DNA of 64,000 nt from Sphingomicrobium sp. (GTDB lineage Bacteria; Pseudomonadota; Alphaproteobacteria; Sphingomonadales; Sphingomonadaceae), in the NCBI GenBank assembly GCA_036563485.1, contig DATCMI010000001.1, forward strand, positions 2,171,501 to 2,235,500, in the 5' to 3' direction. Shown piece by piece: positions 8,104 to 17,621 of this stretch (within the stretch, counting starts at the first letter, position 1; the number at the start of each line of letters is the position of its first letter). The translations under genes were made by a program, and so were the position numbers. Under the pieces are notes generated by a model, which had not been told where the DNA came from, did no database searches, and saw only the letters and a list, made by a program, of their open reading frames with translations.

Positions 8104-8271
8104 ATGCAGAGTTTTTCGGCCGCCGCGCTCGCGCTGGCAATGATCGCCGTGTTCCTGCTCGTGGGCGGCGGGGTGAAGCTTGCGCTTGCCCGTCAGACGC
8201 GGTCGCGCGGCGTGCTGATGATCGTCGCCGCGCTCGTGCTGCTCACGAACGTGATGATCTGGACGGTATAG
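8104..8271 (+). CDS. Small two-helix membrane protein (55 residues)
   Basis: The ATG at 8104 has GGAG seven bases upstream and opens a 55-codon frame ending in TAG. The product has two hydrophobic helices (about residues 6-24 and 36-53) joined by a short basic loop (ALARQTRSRG), so it should sit in the inner membrane as a hairpin with the loop in the cytoplasm. It runs divergently from the coiled-coil gene at 7795-8049, and its last 29 bases overlap the convergent hydrolase gene. No family is recognised. The good ribosome site and clean topology support it being real. Confidence 0.55.
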   Translation: MQSFSAAALALAMIAVFLLVGGGVKLALARQTRSRGVLMIVAALVLLTNVMIWTV

Positions 8272-8926
8272 ACGGCTTGATCGGGTCCGTGGCGAGCCGC
8301 ATGTCGAGATAATCGTCGACCGACTTCATCAGCTGCTCAAGCTCGTTCGCGAAGAAGTGGTTCGCGCCCGGGATCAGGTCGTGGCTGATGGTGATGTGGC
8401 GCTGCGTGCGGAGCTTGTCGACGAGCTTCTGGACCGCGCTCGGGGTCACCACCTCGTCGGCCTCGCCCTGGATGATGATGCCCGACGAGGGGCAGGGAGC
8501 GAGGAAGCTGAAGTCGTACATGTTTGCGGGCGGCGCGATCGAGATGAAGCCACGGATTTCCGGGCGGCGCATCAGCAGCTGCATGCCGATCCAGGCGCCA
8601 AAGCTGACGCCCGCGACCCAGGTCGTCTCGGCTTCGGGGTGGATGCTCTGCACCCAGTCGAGCGCGCTTGCCGCATCCGACAACTCGCCGACGCCGTTGT
8701 CGAACACGCCCTGGCTCTTGCCGACGCCGCGGAAGTTGAAGCGAAGGGTCGCGAAGCCGCGCTTGACGAAGGTTTGATAAAGCAGCTGGACGATCTTGTT
8801 GTTCATCGTCCCGCCGGCCTGCGGGTGGGAATGGAGGATCAGCGCGACCGGTGCGCGGGGGCGGGTGCCGGGATGGAAACGGCCTTCGAGACGTCCCTCG
8901 GGGCCGGGAAAAATGACTTCGGGCAT
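8243..8926 (-). CDS. Alpha/beta hydrolase (COG2945-like)
   Basis: A 227-residue cytoplasmic alpha/beta hydrolase. It carries the family-typical LHSHPQAGGTMNNK segment forming the oxyanion region, FRGVGKSQG, the nucleophile elbow GVSFG (Ser108), the acid Asp158 in QGEADEVVTP and His191 in GANHFF. Relatives are annotated as dienelactone-hydrolase-like or general hydrolases without a known substrate. It ends convergently inside the small membrane protein gene. The intergenic stretch 8927-9037 between it and the divergent cysteine desulfurase genes probably holds both promoters. Confidence 0.82.
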   Translation of the reverse strand: MPEVIFPGPEGRLEGRFHPGTRPRAPVALILHSHPQAGGTMNNKIVQLLYQTFVKRGFATLRFNFRGVGKSQGVFDNGVGELSDAASALDWVQSIHPEAETTWVAGVSFGAWIGMQLLMRRPEIRGFISIAPPANMYDFSFLAPCPSSGIIIQGEADEVVTPSAVQKLVDKLRTQRHITISHDLIPGANHFFANELEQLMKSVDDYLDMRLATDPIKPSIPSRSSRS

Positions 8927-9037
8927 CGGCGGTGAAAGCTCGCGAGAAGAGAATAAGGTCGGCCGACGGGTGCGCCGCGGCGTGCGGTCCTATATAGGCG
9001 CGAGCCTTCTTGTGGCAATCAGCAGGAATAACCACCG

Positions 9038-10114
9038 TTGAACGCGCCGGAACGCCTTTACCTCGACCACGCGGCGACCACGCCGGTGCTGCCGCAAGCG
9101 CGCGAGGCGATCGCCCGCGCTTACGAACACTGGGCGAACCCCAGCTCGCCGCATGGGGAGGGGCGCGCGATCGCCGCCATCATGGAGCAGGCGCGCAAGG
9201 ACATCGCGGACGTGCTCGGCTGGCGGCATGACGTCATCTTCACCAGCGGGGCGAGCGAAGCGATCGAGATTGCTGCGGCCCGGGCATTGGTCGCGGGACG
9301 GGCGCACGGCGCCACCGAGCATCCCATCGTTCCGCACGCGATGGGCGAGGCCTCGCGGGTCATCGCCGTCGATGGCGACGGACTGATCGACGAAGCCGGG
9401 CTGGATTCCGTGCTGGCAGAGGGGCCGGCGCTGATCGCGATCCAGCAGGTGAACAATGAAACGGGCGTTATTCAGCCGCTCGGCGGGATCGCGGAAAAGG
9501 TTCGGGCAGCGGGCAGCCTGCTGCTTGCCGACTGCGCGCAGAGTGCCGGCAAGCTGCCGCTGCCGGACGCCGACTTCATCGCGGCCTGCGCCCACAAGCT
9601 CGGCGGTCCGCCGGGCGTAGGCGTGCTGCTCGTGCGCGACCTGGCGACGCTGAATGCCGTCGGCGGGCAGGAAAAGGGCTATCGCCGCGGTACCCAGGAC
9701 GTGCCGGCAATTGCCGGTTTTGCGGCTGCATTGAAGGCGCGGCCGTACGACATGGAGCGCCATGCCGAGCTTCGCCGCATCCTGGAGGAGCAAGTGAAGA
9801 GCTTGGGCGGGACGATCATTGCCGAGACTGCTCCGCGGCTGCCGACGATCGGCGCGATCGCGCTTCCCGGTTCATCGAGCGCCTCGCTGCTGGTGCAACT
9901 GGACCTGGCCGGAATCGCCGTCTCCGCCGGAAGCGCCTGCTCGTCGGGCAAGATGAAGGGGAGCGAAGTCCTCCAGGCCATGAACGTGCCGCCCGAAATT
10001 GCCGCCAGCCTGATCCGCGTCAGCTTCGGCCCTCACACGGACCAGCGGGACATCGAGCGGTTCCTGCTCGAATGGCGCAAGATTGCCGAGCGCGTGCAGG
10101 CAAAAGCCGCGTGA
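9038..10114 (+). CDS. Cysteine desulfurase, first of a tandem pair
   Basis: A 358-residue NifS/IscS-family PLP enzyme that takes sulfur from cysteine for Fe-S clusters. It shows YLDHAATTP at the start, the cofactor-stacking His95 in TEHP, NNETGV, the PLP lysine Lys187 in CAHKLGGPPG, and the persulfide Cys301 in SAGSACSSGKMKGSE. The start is TTG 9038, with AGGA ten bases upstream; no ATG is suitably placed. It is shorter than E. coli IscS (about 400 residues). The end overlaps the next desulfurase gene by four bases (GTGA). Confidence 0.86.
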   Translation: MNAPERLYLDHAATTPVLPQAREAIARAYEHWANPSSPHGEGRAIAAIMEQARKDIADVLGWRHDVIFTSGASEAIEIAAARALVAGRAHGATEHPIVPHAMGEASRVIAVDGDGLIDEAGLDSVLAEGPALIAIQQVNNETGVIQPLGGIAEKVRAAGSLLLADCAQSAGKLPLPDADFIAACAHKLGGPPGVGVLLVRDLATLNAVGGQEKGYRRGTQDVPAIAGFAAALKARPYDMERHAELRRILEEQVKSLGGTIIAETAPRLPTIGAIALPGSSSASLLVQLDLAGIAVSAGSACSSGKMKGSEVLQAMNVPPEIAASLIRVSFGPHTDQRDIERFLLEWRKIAERVQAKAA

Positions 10115-11229
10115 TCTACCTTGACTATCAAGCGACCACACCGATTGCGCCTGAAGTCGCGCAGGCGATGATGCCGTGGCTCGAGGAGAAGTTCGCCAAC
10201 CCGCACTCGCCGTCGCGGCGGGGGCGGGAAGCCGATGCGGCCGTCGAGGTCGCCCGCAAGCGGGTCGAGCAAGCGGCGTCGCTGAAGGGCGGCAGCATTG
10301 CTTTTACCGGCAGTGCGACCGAGGCGATCAATTGGGCTTTGAAGGGGACCGTCAGCAGGGCTCCGCACGGTCGAAACCGGATTATCACACTCGCCACTGA
10401 ACACGCCGCGGTGCTCGATACCTGCGAATGGCTGGCGGGGAGGGGCATCGACCTGACGATCTTGCCTGTGGGCAGGGATGGGCTTCTCGACCTAAAGCTG
10501 CTCGAGCGCGAGCTCGACGAGCGGGTGCTGTTGGTCGCGGCGATGCAGGTGAACAATGAGATCGGAGTCACGCAGCCGATCACCGAAATCGCCCGGATGG
10601 CGCACGAGTGCGGTGCACTGATGCTGTGCGATGCCGTTCAGGCGTTCGGGCGCATGGAGCTTTGCGACGGTCCTGACCTGGTCGCCGTATCGGCGCACAA
10701 GGTTCACGGGCCGAAGGGGATCGGGGCCTTGTGGATGCGCAAGGGCGCCGAGCCGGAGCCGTTGATCCATGGCGGGGGCCAGGAGCGAGGCCTTCGCTCA
10801 GGGACGTTATCGCCGATGCTGTGCGTGGGATTCGGCGCCGCCGCGCAGCTCGCTGCTGAACGGATGTCCGGCGACACCGAGCACGTCGAGCGGTTGTGGA
10901 GCGCGGCTCGGGAAGCGCTCGGGCCGGGCTGGACCGTCAATGGCAGCACTAGGCACCGATACAGAGGCAATCTGAACATTCGGCGAGAAGGCGTTGACGG
11001 AGCTCGGCTAATTGCCGATCTGCGCGACATCGCATTTTCGCTGGGCTCCGCCTGCGCCAGCGGTTCGGGGCGGCCGAGCCATGTGTTGCGAGCGCTTGGC
11101 CTCAGCCAAGCTGAGGCGCGCTCGTCGATCCGTCTCGGCTTCGGCCGCTATACGACCGAGGAGGAGCTGGTGGACGCCTGCGCGCGCATCGCCGCTCATG
11201 CCGCGGCGCAGGAGAAGCTGGACGCGTGA
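10111..11229 (+). CDS. Cysteine desulfurase, second of a tandem pair
   Basis: A 373-residue paralogue of the preceding enzyme. It has VIYLDYQATTP, ATEHAA (His98), VNNEIGV, the PLP lysine Lys197 in SAHKVHGPKG, and the persulfide Cys315 in LGSACASGSGRPSHVL. The GTG start overlaps the upstream TGA by four bases, and its own TGA overlaps the ferredoxin GTG in the same way, so the three genes look translationally coupled. Both paralogues keep all catalytic residues, so neither looks decayed. They may form a heteromer or serve different sulfur acceptors. Confidence 0.86.
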   Translation: MIYLDYQATTPIAPEVAQAMMPWLEEKFANPHSPSRRGREADAAVEVARKRVEQAASLKGGSIAFTGSATEAINWALKGTVSRAPHGRNRIITLATEHAAVLDTCEWLAGRGIDLTILPVGRDGLLDLKLLERELDERVLLVAAMQVNNEIGVTQPITEIARMAHECGALMLCDAVQAFGRMELCDGPDLVAVSAHKVHGPKGIGALWMRKGAEPEPLIHGGGQERGLRSGTLSPMLCVGFGAAAQLAAERMSGDTEHVERLWSAAREALGPGWTVNGSTRHRYRGNLNIRREGVDGARLIADLRDIAFSLGSACASGSGRPSHVLRALGLSQAEARSSIRLGFGRYTTEEELVDACARIAAHAAAQEKLDA

Positions 11230-11561
11230 CACGAGTGCGGTTCCTGCGGCCCGACGGCACGCTCGACAAGGAAGTGGAAGGCGAAAGCGGCGAGCGGCTG
11301 CTGGACGTCGCGTGGGCGGCGCGCGAGCCGCTCGAGGGCGCGTGCGAAGGCGTGATGGCCTGCTCGACCTGCCATGTCATCGTCGATGCGGGCGACTTCG
11401 CGAAGCTGCCGCCGGCGAGCGAGGAGGAAGAAGACCTGCTCGACCTTGCATCCCACGCAAGCCGCACGTCGCGGCTGGCATGCCAGATCATCCTGTCGGA
11501 CGAACTAGAAACGCTGACCGTGCGGATCCCGCCAGCGGCGACGAACTGGATGGGCCGCTAA
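11226..11561 (+). CDS. 2Fe-2S ferredoxin, adrenodoxin/Isc-Fdx type
   Basis: A 111-residue electron carrier. Four cluster ligands are visible in the adrenodoxin pattern: Cys40, Cys46 and Cys49 in GACEGVMACSTCHVIV, and Cys86 in RLACQI. The acidic EEEEDLLDLA helix is the usual partner-docking surface. Coupled downstream of two cysteine desulfurases, it probably supplies electrons for Fe-S cluster assembly, as Fdx does in the Isc system. The GTG start overlaps the previous stop. Confidence 0.88.
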   Translation: MTRVRFLRPDGTLDKEVEGESGERLLDVAWAAREPLEGACEGVMACSTCHVIVDAGDFAKLPPASEEEEDLLDLASHASRTSRLACQIILSDELETLTVRIPPAATNWMGR

Positions 11562-11565
11562 GCTC

Positions 11566-12213
11566 TTAGTACTTCCGATACTCGGCGGCATTCGGGTCGG
11601 AGGAGGGGCCCGCTTCGCGTGCCGGCTGCCGATTGGCGGCTTGCGCGGCGGCGCGCCGGATATCTTTCAACTGCGGCAAGGTGAGGCGACCAGCCGCAGC
11701 GGCGTCCAGCATCTGAAACCGGCGGCGAGCCGCGGCCCGCAACTCGTCGCGAGAGACGCCGCGGTTGAAATTGCGGTCCGCCGAAGCAACCGGCTGCGGA
11801 ATTTTCATGAGGCCATAGCGCCCGGAGGCAGACTCATTGTCGACATGCTCAGCCGTCTCGCCGCCTGGTCGGGTGGTGACCGTCACGATCGACTGAGCGC
11901 GCAGCTGCGGGGCGAGAACGCCTTCATAATAAAGCATGTCGTCGGGATCGATCTCGCCGTCTCCCGCTCGATCGAGCATCGCGAAAAAACGGTCGGAATC
12001 GGCAACCATCTCGTCGGCGGTGATGGCGCCGTCGTGATTGGCGTCGGCTCGCTGGAACCAGACGATGAGCCCATCCTCGCCCGAGGTGCGGCCGTAGAAG
12101 GGTTCCCCCATCGGGCTCACGAAAAAGCGCCCTGGACCGCGCTCGGGCGCATCCTCCGCTGCGGGCGCGGCTTGGCCGGCGATTGCCAGGGCAAAGAGCA
12201 ACGGAATGAGCAT
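11566..12213 (-). CDS. Secreted EF-hand protein
   Basis: A 215-residue exported protein with a short signal peptide (MLIPLLFALAIAGQAAPA). Two EF-hand calcium loops are clear: DANHDGAITADE and DRAGDGEIDPDD. Two weaker EF-like loops (SADRNFNRGVSRDE and DAAAAGRLTLPQ) have lost some acidic ligands. The likely location is the periplasm; the role is unknown, possibly calcium binding. It is convergent with the ferredoxin gene, with a four-base gap. Confidence 0.75.
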   Translation of the reverse strand: MLIPLLFALAIAGQAAPAAEDAPERGPGRFFVSPMGEPFYGRTSGEDGLIVWFQRADANHDGAITADEMVADSDRFFAMLDRAGDGEIDPDDMLYYEGVLAPQLRAQSIVTVTTRPGGETAEHVDNESASGRYGLMKIPQPVASADRNFNRGVSRDELRAAARRRFQMLDAAAAGRLTLPQLKDIRRAAAQAANRQPAREAGPSSDPNAAEYRKY

Positions 12214-12329
12214 GAACGGCCTTTCTTCGGTGCGACCAGCTTCTTAGCGGCAGCGAGGCCTAGGCAGAAGAGGCTTGATGCCGCGTGAACTTGCGCCAGC
12301 GGCTCTTTCCAACCATATGCGCCGCCGGA

Positions 12330-12418
12330 AGTCGGCGGACGGCGCTGTCGCCAACCTGGTCAGGCCCGGAAGGGAGCAGCCACAACGATTTCGTGCCGGG
12401 TCGTCGGCTTCCACCGCT
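12330..12418 (+). ncRNA. ffs: Signal recognition particle RNA (4.5S type)
   Basis: The SRP RNA core GGTCAGGCCCGGAAGGGAGC (12358-12377) carries the GGAA tetraloop and the asymmetric loop bound by Ffh. Flanking sequences GCCAACC and GGGTCGTCGGC can pair to form the long hairpin. The exact ends are estimated from pairing. The position just before dnaX is common in alphaproteobacteria. The RNA guides inner-membrane proteins to FtsY and SecYEG. Confidence 0.9.
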
Positions 12419-12453
12419 CGCGTTCGGCGGCGCACCCCCTTACATCAGCAGCA

Positions 12454-14097
12454 ATGGACGCTGACGAATCGCCTATGGACATGCCGGGTCTCGGGCTCGA
12501 CCTGCCGGAAGTACCCGCGCCTAGCGCGCCAGGCGGAGCCTACCGCGTCCTCGCCCGCAAATATCGCCCGCAGACCTTTTCCGAGCTGATTGGCCAGGAG
12601 GCGATGGTGAAGACGCTCGGCAATGCGATCGAGCGCGACCGCATCGCCCATGCCTTCCTGCTCACCGGCGTTCGCGGCGTTGGCAAGACGTCGACGGCGC
12701 GGCTCATCGCCAAGGCGCTCAACTGCATCGGTCCGGACGGGCAGGGCGGGCCGACCATCGACCCGTGCAACGTCTGCGAGCCGTGCCGCGCAATTGCCGA
12801 GGGACGGCACATCGATGTCATCGAAATGGACGCCGCGTCGCACACGGGCGTCGAGGACATCCGCGAGATCATCGACGCGGTCCGCTACGCCTCCGTCAGC
12901 GCCCGCTACAAGATCTACATCATCGACGAAGTCCACATGCTTTCGAAGAACGCGTTCAACGCGTTGCTCAAGACTCTTGAGGAGCCGCCTGAGCATGTGA
13001 AGTTCTTCCTCGCCACGACCGAAGTGAACAAGGTGCCGGTGACGGTGCTGTCGCGCTGCCAGCGGTTCGACCTGCGCCGCATTCCGGCCGAGAAGCTGGC
13101 GCAGCATTTCGGCGAAGTGTCGAAAGCGGAAGGGGTCGAGGTCGAAGCGGAAGCACTGGCGATGATCGCAAGCGCTGCCGAGGGCTCCGCGCGCGACGGT
13201 CTGAGCATTCTCGACCAGGCGATCGCGCACGGGGCGGGGGCGGTGACCGCCGAGCAGGTGCGCGACATGCTTGGCCTAGCCGATCGTGCCCGGGTCCGCC
13301 GCTTGCTCGACCTTGTCCTTAGCGGCGACGCGGCGGCGGCACTCGGCGAACTGGACCAGGCGCACGAGCTTGGAGTCGAGCCGACGCAATTGCTTCGAGG
13401 GCTGATGGAGACGCTCCATGCGGCGACGCGCGCGAAAGCCGGAGCATCGCCGAGCGCGCTCGAGTCTGCCGAAGAGCGGGAGAGCGCGAGCAACATTGCC
13501 GGCAAGCTGTCCTGGGCGATGCTCCACCGCCTGTGGCAAATGCTGCTCAAGGGGCTGCAGGACGTGCAGGTCGCGCCGGACCCGCGCGAAGCCGCAGAGA
13601 TGGCGCTGCTGCGCCTGATCCACGCGGCGGACATGCCGGATCCGGGCGCGCTGATGTCGCGGATGACGGACGATGGCGGGTCGAGCGCGCCGCGGGCCGC
13701 TCCGGCGCGCGAACCCGCTGGAGCGACGGCGCGGCTGCCCGACAGCTTCCGCGCGCTGGTCCAGCTGCTGGAAAACAACGGCCGCCACCAGCTTGCAGTG
13801 CAGTTGCACGACCAGGTGGGCGTGGTTCGCTACGCGCCACCCGAGCTGGTTCTGAAGCCCATGCGCCCATTCGGTCATGATTGGCCGCGCGACCTTGCGG
13901 CGGCGCTCAAGTCGGCGACCGGTGCCACATGGCAAGTGTCGCTGTCCGACGAAGCCGGCGAACCGTCGCTGCTCGACCAGGAGAAAATGGCCGAGGAGCG
14001 CGTCCGCGCCGATGTCCTTGCCGACCCCAACGTTCGCGCCGTCTTGGACGCATTCCCCGGCGCCGAACTTGAATCCTATTCAACGAGAGGTTCTTAA
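12454..14097 (+). CDS. dnaX: DNA polymerase III subunit gamma/tau
   Basis: A 547-residue clamp-loader ATPase. Walker A is GVRGVGKT (72-79), the zinc ligands are Cys91, Cys105, Cys108 and Cys111, Walker B is YIIDEVHMLS, and the SRC box is LSRCQRFDLRR. The C-terminal tau region after about residue 370 has a low-complexity linker and a final domain that would contact the polymerase. No obvious A-rich frameshift site for a gamma product was found. An in-frame ATG seven codons in is an alternative start. ybaB follows after four bases. Confidence 0.95.
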   Translation: MDADESPMDMPGLGLDLPEVPAPSAPGGAYRVLARKYRPQTFSELIGQEAMVKTLGNAIERDRIAHAFLLTGVRGVGKTSTARLIAKALNCIGPDGQGGPTIDPCNVCEPCRAIAEGRHIDVIEMDAASHTGVEDIREIIDAVRYASVSARYKIYIIDEVHMLSKNAFNALLKTLEEPPEHVKFFLATTEVNKVPVTVLSRCQRFDLRRIPAEKLAQHFGEVSKAEGVEVEAEALAMIASAAEGSARDGLSILDQAIAHGAGAVTAEQVRDMLGLADRARVRRLLDLVLSGDAAAALGELDQAHELGVEPTQLLRGLMETLHAATRAKAGASPSALESAEERESASNIAGKLSWAMLHRLWQMLLKGLQDVQVAPDPREAAEMALLRLIHAADMPDPGALMSRMTDDGGSSAPRAAPAREPAGATARLPDSFRALVQLLENNGRHQLAVQLHDQVGVVRYAPPELVLKPMRPFGHDWPRDLAAALKSATGATWQVSLSDEAGEPSLLDQEKMAEERVRADVLADPNVRAVLDAFPGAELESYSTRGS

Positions 14098-14101
14098 CAC
14101 C

Positions 14102-14434
14102 ATGCCCGAAATGCCTGATTTCGAAGAGATCATGAAGATGGCGCAGAACGCCCAGGCGGAGCTGCAGAAGGCGCAGGACAATCTCGACAATATCGAGGTC
14201 GAGGGCGCGGCAGGCGGCGGCATGGTCAAGATCCGCGCCACCGCGAAGGGGCGGATCCTCGGCGTCGATCTCGACGAAAGCCTGCTCCAGCCGTCGGAGA
14301 AGACGATGGTCGAGGATCTGATCGCGGCCGCGATCAACGACGCGCGCGGGAAGGCCGATGCGGCGGCCGCGCAGGAAATGCAGAAGATGCAGGGCACGCT
14401 GCCGCTGCCGCCGGGCTTCAAGATGCCCTTCTAG
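14102..14434 (+). CDS. ybaB: YbaB/EbfC family nucleoid-associated protein
   Basis: A 110-residue protein with the YbaB signature: an N-terminal amphipathic helix (MKMAQNAQAELQKAQDNL), the strand region VEGAAGGGMVKIRATAKG, LGVDLDESLL, and the Pro-rich C-terminus LPLPPGFKMPF. Family members form dimers that bind DNA and are usually encoded between dnaX and recR. Here the order dnaX-ybaB is kept but recR does not follow; ettA does. The ATG at 14102 lies four bases after the dnaX stop. Confidence 0.9.
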   Translation: MPEMPDFEEIMKMAQNAQAELQKAQDNLDNIEVEGAAGGGMVKIRATAKGRILGVDLDESLLQPSEKTMVEDLIAAAINDARGKADAAAAQEMQKMQGTLPLPPGFKMPF

Positions 14435-14443
14435 GGCTGGAAC

Positions 14444-14474
14444 TTGGCGGCGCGGTGCACTAACTCGCCGCCAA
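14444..14474. terminator. Inverted repeat between ybaB and ettA
   Basis: TTGGCGGCG (14444-14452) and CGCCGCCAA (14466-14474) are perfect nine-base complements with a 13-base loop, ten bases after the ybaB stop. No T-run follows, so it may be a weak terminator or an mRNA-end stabiliser. Confidence 0.35.
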
Positions 14475-14510
14475 CTCCACAGACATTCAAGAATAGGACC
14501 TCGCGACCCG

Positions 14511-16190
<1,680 letters not shown>

Positions 16191-16204
16191 GGATTAGCCG
16201 CGCC

Positions 16205-16456
16205 TCAGGCGCTGTCGCCCTGTTGCTGGTCGGCGGGGTGGTCGTTCTCGTAGCGCTGCGCGTGGTCGATATCGTGCTGCTTGTCGGAGCCTTCGCGCGC
16301 TTCCGGGTCCTCGACGCGCGCAAGCTCGACCGCCGAGGCGATGTCGCGCTGCATATTGCCGCCGTAGCTGCCGCCGAAATCCGGTCCGGGTTCGGCATTG
16401 TCGATGATGTCGCTGTCGTCGTTCTCACGCGCGCTCTGGGTGCGGGGATGTTCCAT
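16205..16456 (-). CDS. Small hydrophilic hypothetical protein
   Basis: An 83-residue, highly polar protein rich in Asp, Glu, Gln and His (for example NDDSDIIDNAEPGPDFGGSY and HDIDHAQRYENDHPADQQQ). It has no signal peptide, membrane span or recognised domain and is probably disordered. Support for it comes from GGAG six bases before the ATG and from the poor, Arg-rich look of competing frames. It is convergent with ettA. Function unknown. Confidence 0.6.
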   Translation of the reverse strand: MEHPRTQSARENDDSDIIDNAEPGPDFGGSYGGNMQRDIASAVELARVEDPEAREGSDKQHDIDHAQRYENDHPADQQQGDSA

Positions 16457-16592
16457 GTCGGTCTCCTTTGCTGGGGCGAACGGACCGGGCGGGACCGCGT
16501 TCCCGCGCTAGAGACCTGTGGTGAGCTACATAAGACGGAAGCCCCGGTCGGACGAGTTCGGAACGAACGTCGGGTCGCCCGGTTGATCGGGT

Positions 16593-17621
16593 ATGCAGGG
16601 GCTTTTGAACCTCGCACCTGCCGCGAACGCCGCCGCCGGCGCTTCGCCAGATGCATTGAAACTGTTTGGCGTGACGCTGATCGGCGCGACGCCCGAAAAC
16701 CTGCGCAAGCTCGTCCTGTCCGTCCTCTTCATCGCAATCGCGCTGCTGGCCGCCTGGCTGCTGCGCCGCCTGTTCAGGCTGTCGCTGGGGAGCAGGGCTG
16801 GCACCCGCTTCTATTTTTGGGCCCGGCAGGCGCTCAGCCTGCTGATTGCCGTGATCATGATCCTTGGGATAGCTTCGATCTGGTTCGACAGCCCGCAGCG
16901 GCTGGCAACCGTGCTCGGGCTCGTCACCGCCGGCGTGGCATTCGCCTTGCAGCGGGTCGTCACCGCCGTCGCCGGTTATTTCGTGATCCTGCGCGGCAAG
17001 ACCTTCAATGTCGGCGACAGGATCGTCATGGGCGGCGTGCGCGGCGACGTCATCGCGCTCAGCTTCATGCAAACCAAGATCATGGAAATGGGCCAGCCGC
17101 CGCCTGTCCAGAAGGACGAGCCGGCGATGTGGGTGAAGAGCCGGCAATTCACCGGGCGGATCGTCACCGTCACTAACGACAAGATCTTCGACGAGCCGGT
17201 GTACAATTACACTGACCAGTTTCCCTATGTGTGGGACGAGATCAGCCTGGGCATACATTACGAGGGGCCGCACGAGGAGGTCGAGCAACTGCTCATCGAT
17301 GCTGCCCGGCGCCACGCCTTGTGCAGCGAGCATATGGCCCAGGACGAAGTGCGCAATCTCGAGCGGCGATACAACCTTGCCGTCGGCGACATCGACCCGC
17401 GGGTCTATTGGCGCATCACGGACAATTGGCTGGAATTGACCGTGCGGTTCCTCTGCCCCGACCATGGAGTGCGCGACATCAAGGACGCCATGAGCCGCGA
17501 CATCTTGAAAGAGCTGAACCGGAAGAAGATCAGCATCGCTTCGACGAGCTTCGAGATCGCCGGAACGCCGACATTGAGGATCCAGCGCCAGGGGCGCGGC
17601 GAGACTAACGCAGGCGCTTGA
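16593..17621 (+). CDS. Mechanosensitive ion channel, MscS family
   Basis: A 342-residue inner-membrane protein with three hydrophobic helices (about 38-60, 78-98 and 103-130). The pore-lining segment GLVTAGVAFALQRVVTAVAG is followed by the beta-domain entry LRGKTFNVGDRIVMGGVRGD. The beta domain carries an extra stretch of about 20 residues (MGQPPPVQKDEPAMWVKSRQ) before RIVTVTNDKIFDEPVYNYT, which ordinary MscS lacks. The C-terminal alpha/beta domain is intact. It would open under membrane tension in osmotic downshock. Its end overlaps the NYN gene by 17 bases. Confidence 0.85.
   Translation: MQGLLNLAPAANAAAGASPDALKLFGVTLIGATPENLRKLVLSVLFIAIALLAAWLLRRLFRLSLGSRAGTRFYFWARQALSLLIAVIMILGIASIWFDSPQRLATVLGLVTAGVAFALQRVVTAVAGYFVILRGKTFNVGDRIVMGGVRGDVIALSFMQTKIMEMGQPPPVQKDEPAMWVKSRQFTGRIVTVTNDKIFDEPVYNYTDQFPYVWDEISLGIHYEGPHEEVEQLLIDAARRHALCSEHMAQDEVRNLERRYNLAVGDIDPRVYWRITDNWLELTVRFLCPDHGVRDIKDAMSRDILKELNRKKISIASTSFEIAGTPTLRIQRQGRGETNAGA

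Noticed and set aside
16223-17176. A 317-codon plus-strand frame spanning the small hydrophilic gene and the start of the MscS gene
   Set aside because: It is in another frame from the MscS protein and is extremely Arg-rich; the MscS frame and the minus-strand 83-residue frame have better support.
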